Assembly (NCBI GenBank): GCA_959598545.1
Contig: CAUGFC010000024.1
Span: forward strand, 1 to 19,093
DNA from: an uncultured Olsenella sp.
GTDB lineage: Bacteria > Actinomycetota > Coriobacteriia > Coriobacteriales > Atopobiaceae
DNA length: 19,093 bases
Reading direction: 5' to 3'
This document shows positions 8,110-14,476 of this stretch, piece after piece; within the stretch, counting starts at the first letter, position 1; each line of letters starts with the position of its first letter. Under the pieces are notes generated by a model. That model did no database searches. It had not been told where the DNA came from and saw nothing but the letters and a program-made list of their open reading frames with translations. A program made the translations under genes and the position numbers.

Positions 8110-9219
8110 CTACACCCCGTACGCCTCCACCGGAACGACGTCCCAGCTGTCGTCGGGGTCGTCCGCGGCACCCAAGCCGCCCTCCGCCGAGGCCCTTCTC
8201 GCCCGCTCGCGCGCGAGGCCGTTCCAGTGAACGCCGTCAATGAGCTCCAGCTCCTCGTAGAGCCGCTGCCGCAACGCTCGGCGGCGCGCGGCCTCCTCCG
8301 GGTCGAGCGCCGCCGTCCGGAGCCCGAGCTTCTCGCGGATCCTCGCCACGAGCCCGTCCATGTAGTCGAGGTCCCGGTACTGCTCCGCGGACACGATGAA
8401 CTCGTCGTAGCCCATGGCCACGAGCTCGTTGTGACGCTCGATGTCGAGCGCTTGCCGCTCCGGGCTGTCGTGGTCGATCCCGTTGTACTCCACGGCCACG
8501 CCCTTGGCGCGACGCCCGCGCGCACGCAGCAGGATGTCGGGCTTGCGCACGCCCATGCTCATCGCATCGCGAATGCCCCGCACCTCAACGGGGTCGTTCA
8601 TCGAGAGGACCCTGAGGGCCCACCCGCCCAGCGCCGCCGGCAGCCCAAACCGCAGCGACAGCCTTGTCTCGCGCGGGGACGCCGACCCCACGCACGCCCT
8701 TTTCAGCGCACGCCGCACCAGGCCCACCCCTCGCACGTGTCCGAGCACGTCGAGAAGCGCACAGATTCTGCCCGGCGTCGTCAGCGGCTCCCGCCGCTGC
8801 CACATCCCCTTCTGGCGCGCGAGGTCGATGGCGTACGTGCCGAGCAGCTCCGACAGCAAGAAGATGAGCTCGAGCTCCGTGAGACGCGGCGCCATCAGGA
8901 CGGGCAGCAGCTCGGGAGAGACCGCGCGGACGCTCGGCGCGATCTCGATCGTCGAGCCCGCGGGCAGCGGCGCCGACATGACGTGCGTGCGCACGAGGTC
9001 GTTGCCGATTCTCGCCGAAGCGGAGGAGACAAGGAGCTCCAGGGGCTGACCCAGACTGGCAAGCAGCGGGCTGCGGGCCAGCATCGCCTCCATCTCCGTA
9101 CGCGTGGGCGCGCGGTCGGGGACGGCGGCTGCGTCGCGCGGGGCGGTCATGACGCGCCGCTGCAGGTCCGGCCGGCGGAGCACCTCGAGGGCTGTGGTAT
9201 GTGTCAGTAGCACTTCCAT
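8110..9219 (-). CDS. Hypothetical protein with Vsr/DUF559-like nuclease-fold C-terminal domain
   Basis: The 369-residue cytoplasmic protein opens with MEVLLTHTTALEVLRRP, a beginning seen in actinobacterial AbiEi-like/DUF559 proteins. From about 180 it carries a pattern typical of very-short-patch-repair-like PD-(D/E)XK folds: SPRET (181-185), VRKPDILL (224-231, D228), VEYNG (243-247, E244), H250, then DIERHNELVAMGY (259-271). The spacing E, D, E-x-G, H fits that fold, but the active-site lysine is not evident, so catalysis is uncertain. No partner toxin gene is adjacent, so it may be an orphan relative of type IV antitoxins or a nuclease-fold DNA-binding protein. A good promoter lies at 9236-9263, leaving a leader of only about 10 nt and no clear Shine-Dalgarno. 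Function is not known; the domain assignment is moderate. Confidence 0.65.
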   Translation of the reverse strand: MEVLLTHTTALEVLRRPDLQRRVMTAPRDAAAVPDRAPTRTEMEAMLARSPLLASLGQPLELLVSSASARIGNDLVRTHVMSAPLPAGSTIEIAPSVRAVSPELLPVLMAPRLTELELIFLLSELLGTYAIDLARQKGMWQRREPLTTPGRICALLDVLGHVRGVGLVRRALKRACVGSASPRETRLSLRFGLPAALGGWALRVLSMNDPVEVRGIRDAMSMGVRKPDILLRARGRRAKGVAVEYNGIDHDSPERQALDIERHNELVAMGYDEFIVSAEQYRDLDYMDGLVARIREKLGLRTAALDPEEAARRRALRQRLYEELELIDGVHWNGLARERARRASAEGGLGAADDPDDSWDVVPVEAYGV

Positions 9220-9235
9220 GCGGATAGGCTACACG

Positions 9236-9263
9236 ATTTTATGGCGTTGTCTAGGCATCTCAA
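9236..9263 (-). promoter_or_regulatory. Sigma-70-type promoter for the 8110-9219 gene
   Basis: On the minus strand, TTGAGA (9258-9263) is followed by a 16-bp spacer and TAAAAT (9236-9241). The predicted start point near 9229 leaves about 10 nt before the ATG at 9219, so the mRNA would be almost leaderless. Confidence 0.65.
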
Positions 9264-9378
9264 CAAACTGATTTAACCGCTAGCTGCCAGTTAACTGCCC
9301 GCTGGCTGCCCGGAGACTTGCAACTGCCCGGCGCGAACGCCCTTTCTCGCAGCTACCGACGCCGGTCGGAAAACGACG

Positions 9379-9403
9379 TCCGCGAATTCACAAGAGGCAA
9401 GTC
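9379..9403. repeat. Degenerate single copy of the palindrome repeat
   Basis: Bases 9379-9394 match CTCGTGAATTCACGAG at 12 of 16 positions, including the central GAATTCAC. The next ten bases, AGGCAAGTCG, are identical to those after the second palindrome of copy 1 (8094-8103). No partner palindrome is visible 53 bp away on either side, so this looks like a decayed half element. Confidence 0.7.
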
Positions 9404-9481
9404 GTTGCTTCGGGTTATGTCGGAACATGGGCACGGGCGAGGAGCGCCCATAACGACGGGCAAGTCGGCGCACGCGCATAC

Positions 9482-9514
9482 GAAAAGGCCCCCGGACGCG
9501 CGGTCCGAGGGCCT
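9482..9514 (-). terminator. Rho-independent terminator of the first surface-protein module
   Basis: A 12-bp stem with one mismatch (9486-9497 with 9503-9514) closes a 5-nt loop. On the minus strand it is followed by TTTTCG. It lies 24 bp downstream of the stop of the small two-TM protein gene (9538), so it should end the transcript of the 12623-to-9538 gene pair. Confidence 0.8.
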
Positions 9515-9537
9515 CCCAGGTTCGTTTGGAGCCGAAG

Positions 9538-10023
9538 CTACTCGACGATGCGGGCGAGCTCGGCCTTGGACGAGAAGGGCACGGCGTTGCCGGTGGCGAC
9601 GTTCACGACCTCGCCCGTCCAGGTGCCCTCGTCGTAGTCGGAGGTGCGCACGACGTAGCGGAAGCCGCCGCGCCTGCTGGCGTCCGGACTCTCGGCGATG
9701 TTCGTGAAGTCGTACTTGAGCGAGCCGAGAACTGCGGCGATGGAGTCGACGACGCTCGTGCCGGCGGCGATGGAGCGCGTGCCGGTCTCGCTGTTGTAGA
9801 TGCGGCCGTCGGCCACGTAGACGGTGCGGACGCGCTCGCGGCGGGTGGACTCCATGCGCGTGACGATGGCGATGCCGGCCACGATCGCGACCCACCAGAT
9901 GACGCTCACCACGAGGTCGAGCGGCTCGTCGACCTTGTTGAGGCCGAGGCCGTACCAGGCACCCAGCGATCCGGCGGAGACGACGGCCAGGATGGCGGCC
10001 ATGATGGCGTTGGACTTCTTCAT
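9538..10023 (-). CDS. Small two-TM membrane protein, partner of surface protein (module 1)
   Basis: This 161-residue protein begins MKKSN and has TM helices at about 6-25 and 36-55. The basic stretch RMESTRRERVR right after TM2 predicts that the remaining 100 residues are cytoplasmic. That domain contains VRTVYVADGRIYNSETG (66-82), VVRTSDY and TWTGEVVNV. It is clearly paralogous to the protein at 17346-17867, sharing VRTVYV, YNSETG, VVRTS and a PFxS near the end. Both genes follow a large surface protein with the same C-terminal anchor, with gaps of only about 20 bp. A strong site GGGAGGAGG lies 7 nt before the ATG. I do not recognise the family. The constant pairing suggests that it works with the anchor or tail of the surface protein, for instance in export, assembly or signalling; this is inference. 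Confidence 0.85.
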   Translation of the reverse strand: MKKSNAIMAAILAVVSAGSLGAWYGLGLNKVDEPLDLVVSVIWWVAIVAGIAIVTRMESTRRERVRTVYVADGRIYNSETGTRSIAAGTSVVDSIAAVLGSLKYDFTNIAESPDASRRGGFRYVVRTSDYDEGTWTGEVVNVATGNAVPFSSKAELARIVE

Positions 10024-10043
10024 CTCAGATCCTCCTCCCGGTT

Positions 10044-12623
10044 CTATCGCCCGCCGAGGACGTCGTCCTCGAAGGAAGCAAGCTCATTGGTCGCGCGACG
10101 CGTGCGGGCGGCCGAAAGGGCAAAGTACACGACGGTCACGGCCAGGCCGGCGAGCATGACCCAGTGGGTCCAGCAGGCCTGCTCGTTGGTCTTGCCGGAG
10201 GCGAGCGGCGTGGTGTCGTCGCCGATCTGCTCGGAGTCGGACTCGGTGCCGTCGGTGAGCGGGGTCTCGTCCTCCTCGACGGTCTCCTCGTCCTCGGCGT
10301 CGTCGGTCTCGTCAGCGTCATCGCCGGTGGTCACGGCAACGGGGACGGGGTTGGTCCCGCCACCGGTCGTGGTGCCACCGCCGCCGGGGTTGGTGTCGTC
10401 GCCACCGCCGCCCGGGTTGTCGTCATCGTCACCGGGGTCGACAGGATCGACGGGGGTAACGGGGGTATCGTCGTCGCCGTCATCAGCAGCAGTGATGGTC
10501 AGCGTGCCGGGGACGAAATCGAGGTCGTAGTTGTCAGCCTCAAACTTGCCGTCGGGGTTATCGGCGAGCGCGAGCGTGCCCAGCGTAATCTTGTAGTCAC
10601 CCGGGGTCTCGCCATCCTCGCGGGTAACGGATCCGGTCCAGCCAGGAGTCTCGCCGTTCTTCGTGCCAGAGAATATAGAGGTGAGCTCGGGATCGTCCTC
10701 GCCTTCGACCTTAGTCAGGCTATCCGCGGTGACGGTGATGGTGGCCTTCGTCACCGTAAGCGTGCCTTCGACCTTGGTGATGTCGTAGTTATCCGACTTT
10801 GCGTTCGTGCCAATCAGCTCGTATGTGAAGGTGTTCTCGGACTCGCCAGCATTAGTCTGGGAGCCAGTGAACTTCACATTGCCGTACGACTCTTGGCTTG
10901 CAAAGCCATCACCGGAGACGGTAAGGCATTTGCCGCTCGCGCTGTCGCGAAGCGCAGTGCCGTCATACTCCTTAGACAGATTCTTAGACGTGAGCGTAAC
11001 CTTGCGCGTCTCTATGGTCACCGTAGCAGTCTTAGTCGCTTTCACGCCGTTGCGATCCAGCGTCACCGTGACTCTGCCATCATCGGTAACGTTAATGGGA
11101 CCCTTGCCCTTGACCGTTCCGTCGCTCTCGATGTTGTCAGCCGAGATATCGACAGTGGCGGAACTGGGCTTGCCATTTACCGTGTATTCATAAGACAGCG
11201 TGTCGCCCACCTTGACGCCGGAAACTGTGACGCCATGCATCGTGCCGTCGTAGAGCCACTCACCACCAGTGACGTCGAAGTCGCTGAGGTCATCCCTCTC
11301 GGGAATATAGCGACCATAGAACGTGGTGTCCGCGTTCAGCGTATCGCTTCTCCCAAAGTATACCTTCTCGGTGCAAGCCTCATCGGCATACCAACCGTCA
11401 AAGACGTAGGTGTACCCACCCGGGCCCGTCGTTTGCTTGCCTTCGTAGTCGGGATAGGCAATTTTGTTCAGCGCAACACCCTTCGTATAGAGGGTGTAGT
11501 ACTCCGGAATAGGCTGATCGAAGTCCTCCGCTCCGGGCTGCTTGACTCGGAAGCCGACCTGGATCTTGGCCTCGTCGATAAGAGTCACGGTGCCGTCGAG
11601 GTGATAGGTGTTCGTACCCGTTTCGACTACCGGGTTCTTGTTGTTCGCACCCGCATTGGCGCCATTAGCGACCTTGAGCTCAGCCCACTCAATCGTGTAG
11701 TGACCGTCTTGCTTCGCCTCTACAGAACCGGGCTCCGCATAGGTGTACTCTTTGTCATCAACAGTAATCGTCGTCTGGGCAAGATCGGCAGGGTAGGTGA
11801 TCTTCAGGTTGTTAAGCTCATCGCCCTCGTAGAGCGTTGTTTCAACCTCGTAATTCGCAGGGCTGTCAATGTCGGTGATGGTACCGACGCCCATACCGTT
11901 CCACTGAGTGTCGGCGGCAGCATCGGGGTTAAACTCAATATTGGGAATGAGCGTGTAGAAGTAGACGTTCACGCCCTTGACGGTAATGGTGAAAGTCTCG
12001 CTTTTGCGATTAAAGAGACCCCACTCCCACTTATGGGTAATCGACGTAGTCCCCTCAGCAAGACCGGTCACGGTCACACTGGAACCGCTTCCATCAACTC
12101 GGACGATAGAACTATCGTACCCACTCCAGCTATGGTCAGGGAACAACCCATTGCTACCGCCCTGGAGCGTCATCGACTCGTCGATCTTGATCGTGTACGG
12201 CCCGCCCGCGCGAGTCGACGCGTTCGTCGGCTGGGCGGAGGTGGTGCTGAGCAGCTGGGGCTCGACGGAGGTCGTGGTGGCCTTCGGGGTCTCGGCCTCC
12301 TCGGCCTCCTCAGTCTCCGCAGCGGGGGGGGTCTCGCTCTCGGTCTCGGTGACGACGTCCTCGTCGCCCGACTCGGTCTCGACCTCGTCGGTCACGACGG
12401 TGTCGTCCTTCTCGCCCTCCGTCTCGTCGTCGGCGACGACGTCGGAGACGATGACCTCATCCTCGGGCGCCTGGGCACCGAGCAGGTCGTCGGCGTACGC
12501 CTGGAGGTTGGAGCCCTGCAGCACCAGCACGACGGTCAAGACCGCGGCAAGCACGGCCTTAAGCCCGTTGGCGAAGGTACCCTGAGCGGCCCTTCTGCCC
12601 TCTCGCTTTGAACTCACGTTCAT
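10044..12623 (-). CDS. Large MBG/InlB-repeat surface protein with CWxHW-TM anchor (module 1)
   Basis: The start chosen is the ATG at 12621-12623 (859 residues), with GAGG 6 nt upstream; a TTG at 12641 is less likely. A signal peptide ends near residue 44 (LQAYA). An acidic Thr/Glu-rich linker follows, then a Big-type Ig-like domain (about 140-215), a Listeria-Bacteroides (Flg_new) repeat near 375-440 with YVFDGWYADEACTEKVYF, and MBG-type domains about 450-710 (KEYDGT, TKVEGEDDPELT, VPGTLTIT). A Gly/Asp/Pro stalk leads to two TPL motifs (DETPLTDG, DDTTPLASG), CWTHW at 817-821, one TM helix and a tail ending SFEDDVLGGR. No LPxTG motif is seen, so attachment is probably by the TM helix. It resembles adhesins; the ligand is unknown. 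The middle of the gene has lower GC than its ends, which hints at domain exchange. Confidence 0.88.
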   Translation of the reverse strand: MNVSSKREGRRAAQGTFANGLKAVLAAVLTVVLVLQGSNLQAYADDLLGAQAPEDEVIVSDVVADDETEGEKDDTVVTDEVETESGDEDVVTETESETPPAAETEEAEEAETPKATTTSVEPQLLSTTSAQPTNASTRAGGPYTIKIDESMTLQGGSNGLFPDHSWSGYDSSIVRVDGSGSSVTVTGLAEGTTSITHKWEWGLFNRKSETFTITVKGVNVYFYTLIPNIEFNPDAAADTQWNGMGVGTITDIDSPANYEVETTLYEGDELNNLKITYPADLAQTTITVDDKEYTYAEPGSVEAKQDGHYTIEWAELKVANGANAGANNKNPVVETGTNTYHLDGTVTLIDEAKIQVGFRVKQPGAEDFDQPIPEYYTLYTKGVALNKIAYPDYEGKQTTGPGGYTYVFDGWYADEACTEKVYFGRSDTLNADTTFYGRYIPERDDLSDFDVTGGEWLYDGTMHGVTVSGVKVGDTLSYEYTVNGKPSSATVDISADNIESDGTVKGKGPINVTDDGRVTVTLDRNGVKATKTATVTIETRKVTLTSKNLSKEYDGTALRDSASGKCLTVSGDGFASQESYGNVKFTGSQTNAGESENTFTYELIGTNAKSDNYDITKVEGTLTVTKATITVTADSLTKVEGEDDPELTSIFSGTKNGETPGWTGSVTREDGETPGDYKITLGTLALADNPDGKFEADNYDLDFVPGTLTITAADDGDDDTPVTPVDPVDPGDDDDNPGGGGDDTNPGGGGTTTGGGTNPVPVAVTTGDDADETDDAEDEETVEEDETPLTDGTESDSEQIGDDTTPLASGKTNEQACWTHWVMLAGLAVTVVYFALSAARTRRATNELASFEDDVLGGR

Positions 12624-12723
12624 CACCAGCCTCAAAACCAAATCCCCGCTATGTTTGAACTTCGTTTCTGGGATCCATCACATTTATAGATGAATTTCCA
12701 GTGTGCGTTAGGATACCACACCG

Positions 12724-12756
12724 CCAGCTGAATTTCCGCTGGTAGCTGGTTTTTTT
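12724..12756 (+). terminator. Terminator-like hairpin with T7 tract, no gene upstream
   Basis: On the plus strand, CCAGCT (12724-12729) can pair with AGCTGG (12744-12749), followed at once by seven T (12750-12756). An alternative pairing GCCAGC/GCTGGT also exists. It would stop transcripts coming leftward-to-rightward through the back of the surface protein gene, but no plus-strand gene ends here. It may instead be a structural or regulatory element. Confidence 0.35.
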
Positions 12757-12931
12757 GCGACCCAACGTCTCGCACGACCCGCGTCAAGATTTCAACCTGT
12801 AGTTACAGTAGCAACTAGCTGGGCTTTTCCAGGAAGTGTTACGCGGTCGACCGAGTCGCGTATTTTGTAATGCTTCTGCCCACAGCCACTCAGAGCGCAT
12901 ATCCGGCCGTTGCCCGCGCGCATACCCAGCG

Positions 12932-13000
12932 CTCGTGAATTCACGAGCGGCACCTTTCGACCGCTTTGGCGAGAAGAACCCCCTCTCGTGAATTCACGAG
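12932..13000. repeat. Palindrome-pair repeat, copy 2
   Basis: Two perfect CTCGTGAATTCACGAG palindromes lie at 12932-12947 (extends to 20 bp, 12930-12949) and 12985-13000, centres 53 bp apart. The spacer includes GGCGAGAAGAACCCCCT, as in copy 1. The flanks match copy 3 over a longer range: GGCCGTTGCCCG to the left and AGTTCGTGCA to the right, so the shared unit is about 118 bp (12898-13016). Confidence 0.93.
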
Positions 13001-13039
13001 CGCCAAGTTCGTGCACGGTGAGTCACCTCTGGCGAACAG

Positions 13040-13768
13040 CTAGATTCGTCCTTTGAAGTAATACCAGAGCAAATGGTCTAATCCGTTCCTGCTGATTTCT
13101 CCGCCAGCCGCGCGGATGACATCGTCGATGCACTGCTGATAGGTAGCGTAGTCCTCGAGGGCGTGTTGCGTCTGCCTGTTAAGGCCGTAATACTCCACAT
13201 AGAGCGGCAAGGCTTTTTTCACCACGCTGTCGTAAGGAGAATAGTTATCTTGCTCTGGCTTTCCTTCGAAGAGGCTGTAGCACGCATAGTGGCAAAACTT
13301 CGAAGCAAATGACTTATTTCTCCGACCGTTCCCCGAACCAGTAGACTTCGTAATATCAGACAGCTTGGTCACAAGCTCATAGTTATCCTTCTTGGGATTC
13401 ATCAAGCATCCGTACAGCCACTCACTGCCCATTTCGCAAAGTCGGTCTGTGAGCTCATCCCGCTCCTCTTCACTCATACGAGTTGAGTACTTCCGATTCA
13501 CCCGACGTACTACTGAATAGATGATGTCGCGATACTCGTCCCTGCTGAAAGTGATCTCACCGCGCAACGCCTTACCGAGCTTCTCGAGCTCTTTGAGCTC
13601 ACCATCCTCACGCATATATTCCGAGTTGTACTCGATCATCTTCTCAACGCGAGCCACATTATCGAGCGAGAGCTTCACAAGCTGACGTCCCACGCGCTGC
13701 TCAGAGTCTCGGATAATCTCCAAGGCGTACGCCTTCGAGTGCTCCAGCTCCCTTTGAATCAGGTTCAT
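13040..13768 (-). CDS. Uncharacterised accessory protein, divergent from the Panacea-toxSAS pair
   Basis: This 242-residue protein has no signal peptide or TM helix and is predicted to be mostly helical; its first half is highly charged. I do not recognise a named family. The second half has FASKFCHY (154-161), YSPYDSVVKKAL (176-187) and DHLLWYYFKG (231-240). This order of 'ASK..H', 'YDS' and a terminal 'D..LW' resembles uncharacterised helical proteins often found in accessory regions, but that impression is weak. GC content is distinctly lower than in the flanking genes. The ATG at 13766-13768 follows GGGGG at short spacing. It is transcribed away from the toxin-antitoxin genes across a 241-bp gap, so it shares the island but not their transcript. 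It may be a defence gene; nothing in the sequence proves it. Confidence 0.75.
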   Translation of the reverse strand: MNLIQRELEHSKAYALEIIRDSEQRVGRQLVKLSLDNVARVEKMIEYNSEYMREDGELKELEKLGKALRGEITFSRDEYRDIIYSVVRRVNRKYSTRMSEEERDELTDRLCEMGSEWLYGCLMNPKKDNYELVTKLSDITKSTGSGNGRRNKSFASKFCHYACYSLFEGKPEQDNYSPYDSVVKKALPLYVEYYGLNRQTQHALEDYATYQQCIDDVIRAAGGEISRNGLDHLLWYYFKGRI

Positions 13769-13975
13769 CGTCCCCCAGACGTCATCAGCGATATCAAACC
13801 CTGTCCCTATACCTATAAACGATTCCAGACCTTCATCAAACTTAACTTACCCACGAATTCTGAAACATCGAGTTCGCGCAGCACACGCATTCGAAAGCGA
13901 AACGCTGCCCAGCCATAGCCAAATTGAAGCGCCGATGATGAAGAGCCCGGGTTGAGCATTGTTGTCCAGCGCTGA

Positions 13976-13984
13976 TGATATGAT
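13976..13984 (+). promoter_or_regulatory. Candidate extended -10 promoter of the toxin-antitoxin operon
   Basis: TGATATGAT fits TGn plus TATGAT. It predicts an RNA start near 13991 and a leader of about 19 nt containing the GAGAGGGGG ribosome site (13994-14002) before the ATG at 14010. A -35 at normal spacing is not evident. Confidence 0.45.
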
Positions 13985-14009
13985 TCATGTGCAGAGAGGG
14001 GGTCCATTG

Positions 14010-14471
14010 ATGGCAAATGTTAATGATGTTGCCCTATACGTGCTTAACCGAATTGGCTATACGTCAACCATGAAGCTGCAGAAGCTCGTCTTCTATAGTC
14101 AGGCATACAACCTCGTGTCCACGGGCAGGCCCCTGTTCGAAGACCGAATCGAAGCTTGGGCAAACGGCCCCGTTGTCCCCTCCCTCTTTTTTGAGCACAA
14201 GGGTCGTTACGACATCGGACACGAGGACCTTTCACTTCACGGCCCCTCGACCCTAACCATGACTGATATTGCCTGCATTGATCACGTCATCTCCCGCCTG
14301 GGCGACAAAACGGGGTCAGAGCTTAGCTGCCTCACTCACTCAGAGGATCCCTGGATGGCAGCGCGGGGCAATCTTCCCTACGGTGCCCGCTCACACAACC
14401 AAATCTCACTCGATTCGATTCACGCTTTCTATTCCTCTGACAGAGCCCGTTCTAACCCCGTCTTTTGCTAG
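14010..14471 (+). CDS. Panacea-domain (SocA/DUF4065-like) antitoxin
   Basis: The 153-residue protein is essentially one Panacea domain: MKLQKLVFYSQAYNL (21-35), PLFEDRIEAWANGPVVPSLF (41-60) and a helical C-terminus. Family members include antitoxins that neutralise many unrelated toxins and the proteolysis adaptor SocA. The ATG at 14010 was chosen because GAGAGGGGG lies just upstream; 17 further in-frame residues to 13959 would fall before the ribosome site. The next gene encodes a RelA/SpoT-domain protein whose frame begins at or within a few bases of this stop codon, the usual antitoxin-first arrangement. It should therefore bind and block that toxin. The family call is strong and the antitoxin role is well supported by the neighbour. 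The chief doubt is whether it also represses its own promoter; no DNA-binding domain is visible. Confidence 0.88.
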   Translation: MANVNDVALYVLNRIGYTSTMKLQKLVFYSQAYNLVSTGRPLFEDRIEAWANGPVVPSLFFEHKGRYDIGHEDLSLHGPSTLTMTDIACIDHVISRLGDKTGSELSCLTHSEDPWMAARGNLPYGARSHNQISLDSIHAFYSSDRARSNPVFC

Positions 14472-14476
14472 ACGCC

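Larger units (their letters stand above)
9220..9537. other. Intergenic region (318 bp) with promoter, repeat remnant and terminator
   Basis: No gene is evident. From right to left it holds the terminator of the surface-protein module (9482-9514), a degenerate palindrome repeat (9379-9403), a stretch with short direct repeats of AACTGCCCG (9293-9301 and 9322-9330), and the promoter of the 8110-9219 gene (9236-9263). The part near 9230-9300 is more A+T-rich than its surroundings. Confidence 0.6.
12624..13039. other. Intergenic region (416 bp) upstream of surface protein gene
   Basis: No gene is supported. The part next to the surface protein is A+T-rich and should hold its promoter: TATAAA on the minus strand (12683-12688) is a possible -10 box, but no clear -35 is visible. 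Two direct copies of TGAATTTCC occur (12691-12699, 12729-12737). A hairpin followed by seven T on the plus strand lies at 12724-12756. Palindrome repeat copy 2 occupies 12932-13000, within a longer conserved block of about 118 bp (12898-13016). Confidence 0.55.

Noticed and set aside
10164..12611. A plus-strand open frame of 815 codons opposite the surface protein
   Set aside because: It is the antisense shadow of a gene with signal peptide, recognisable domains and TM anchor; it has no domain pattern of its own.
8025..13000. CRISPR array
   Set aside because: The repeats are palindromes in pairs thousands of bases apart with conserved spacers and no cas genes; this is not a CRISPR layout.
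12792..13016. A small minus-strand open frame across palindrome copy 2
   Set aside because: Its protein (REFTRGG..., PLVNSR) is just the translated repeat, the same as the false extension of the kinase.
13959..14009. Extension of the antitoxin start to 13959
   Set aside because: The extra codons lie across the likely -10 box and ribosome site; the ATG at 14010 is well placed after GAGAGGGGG.
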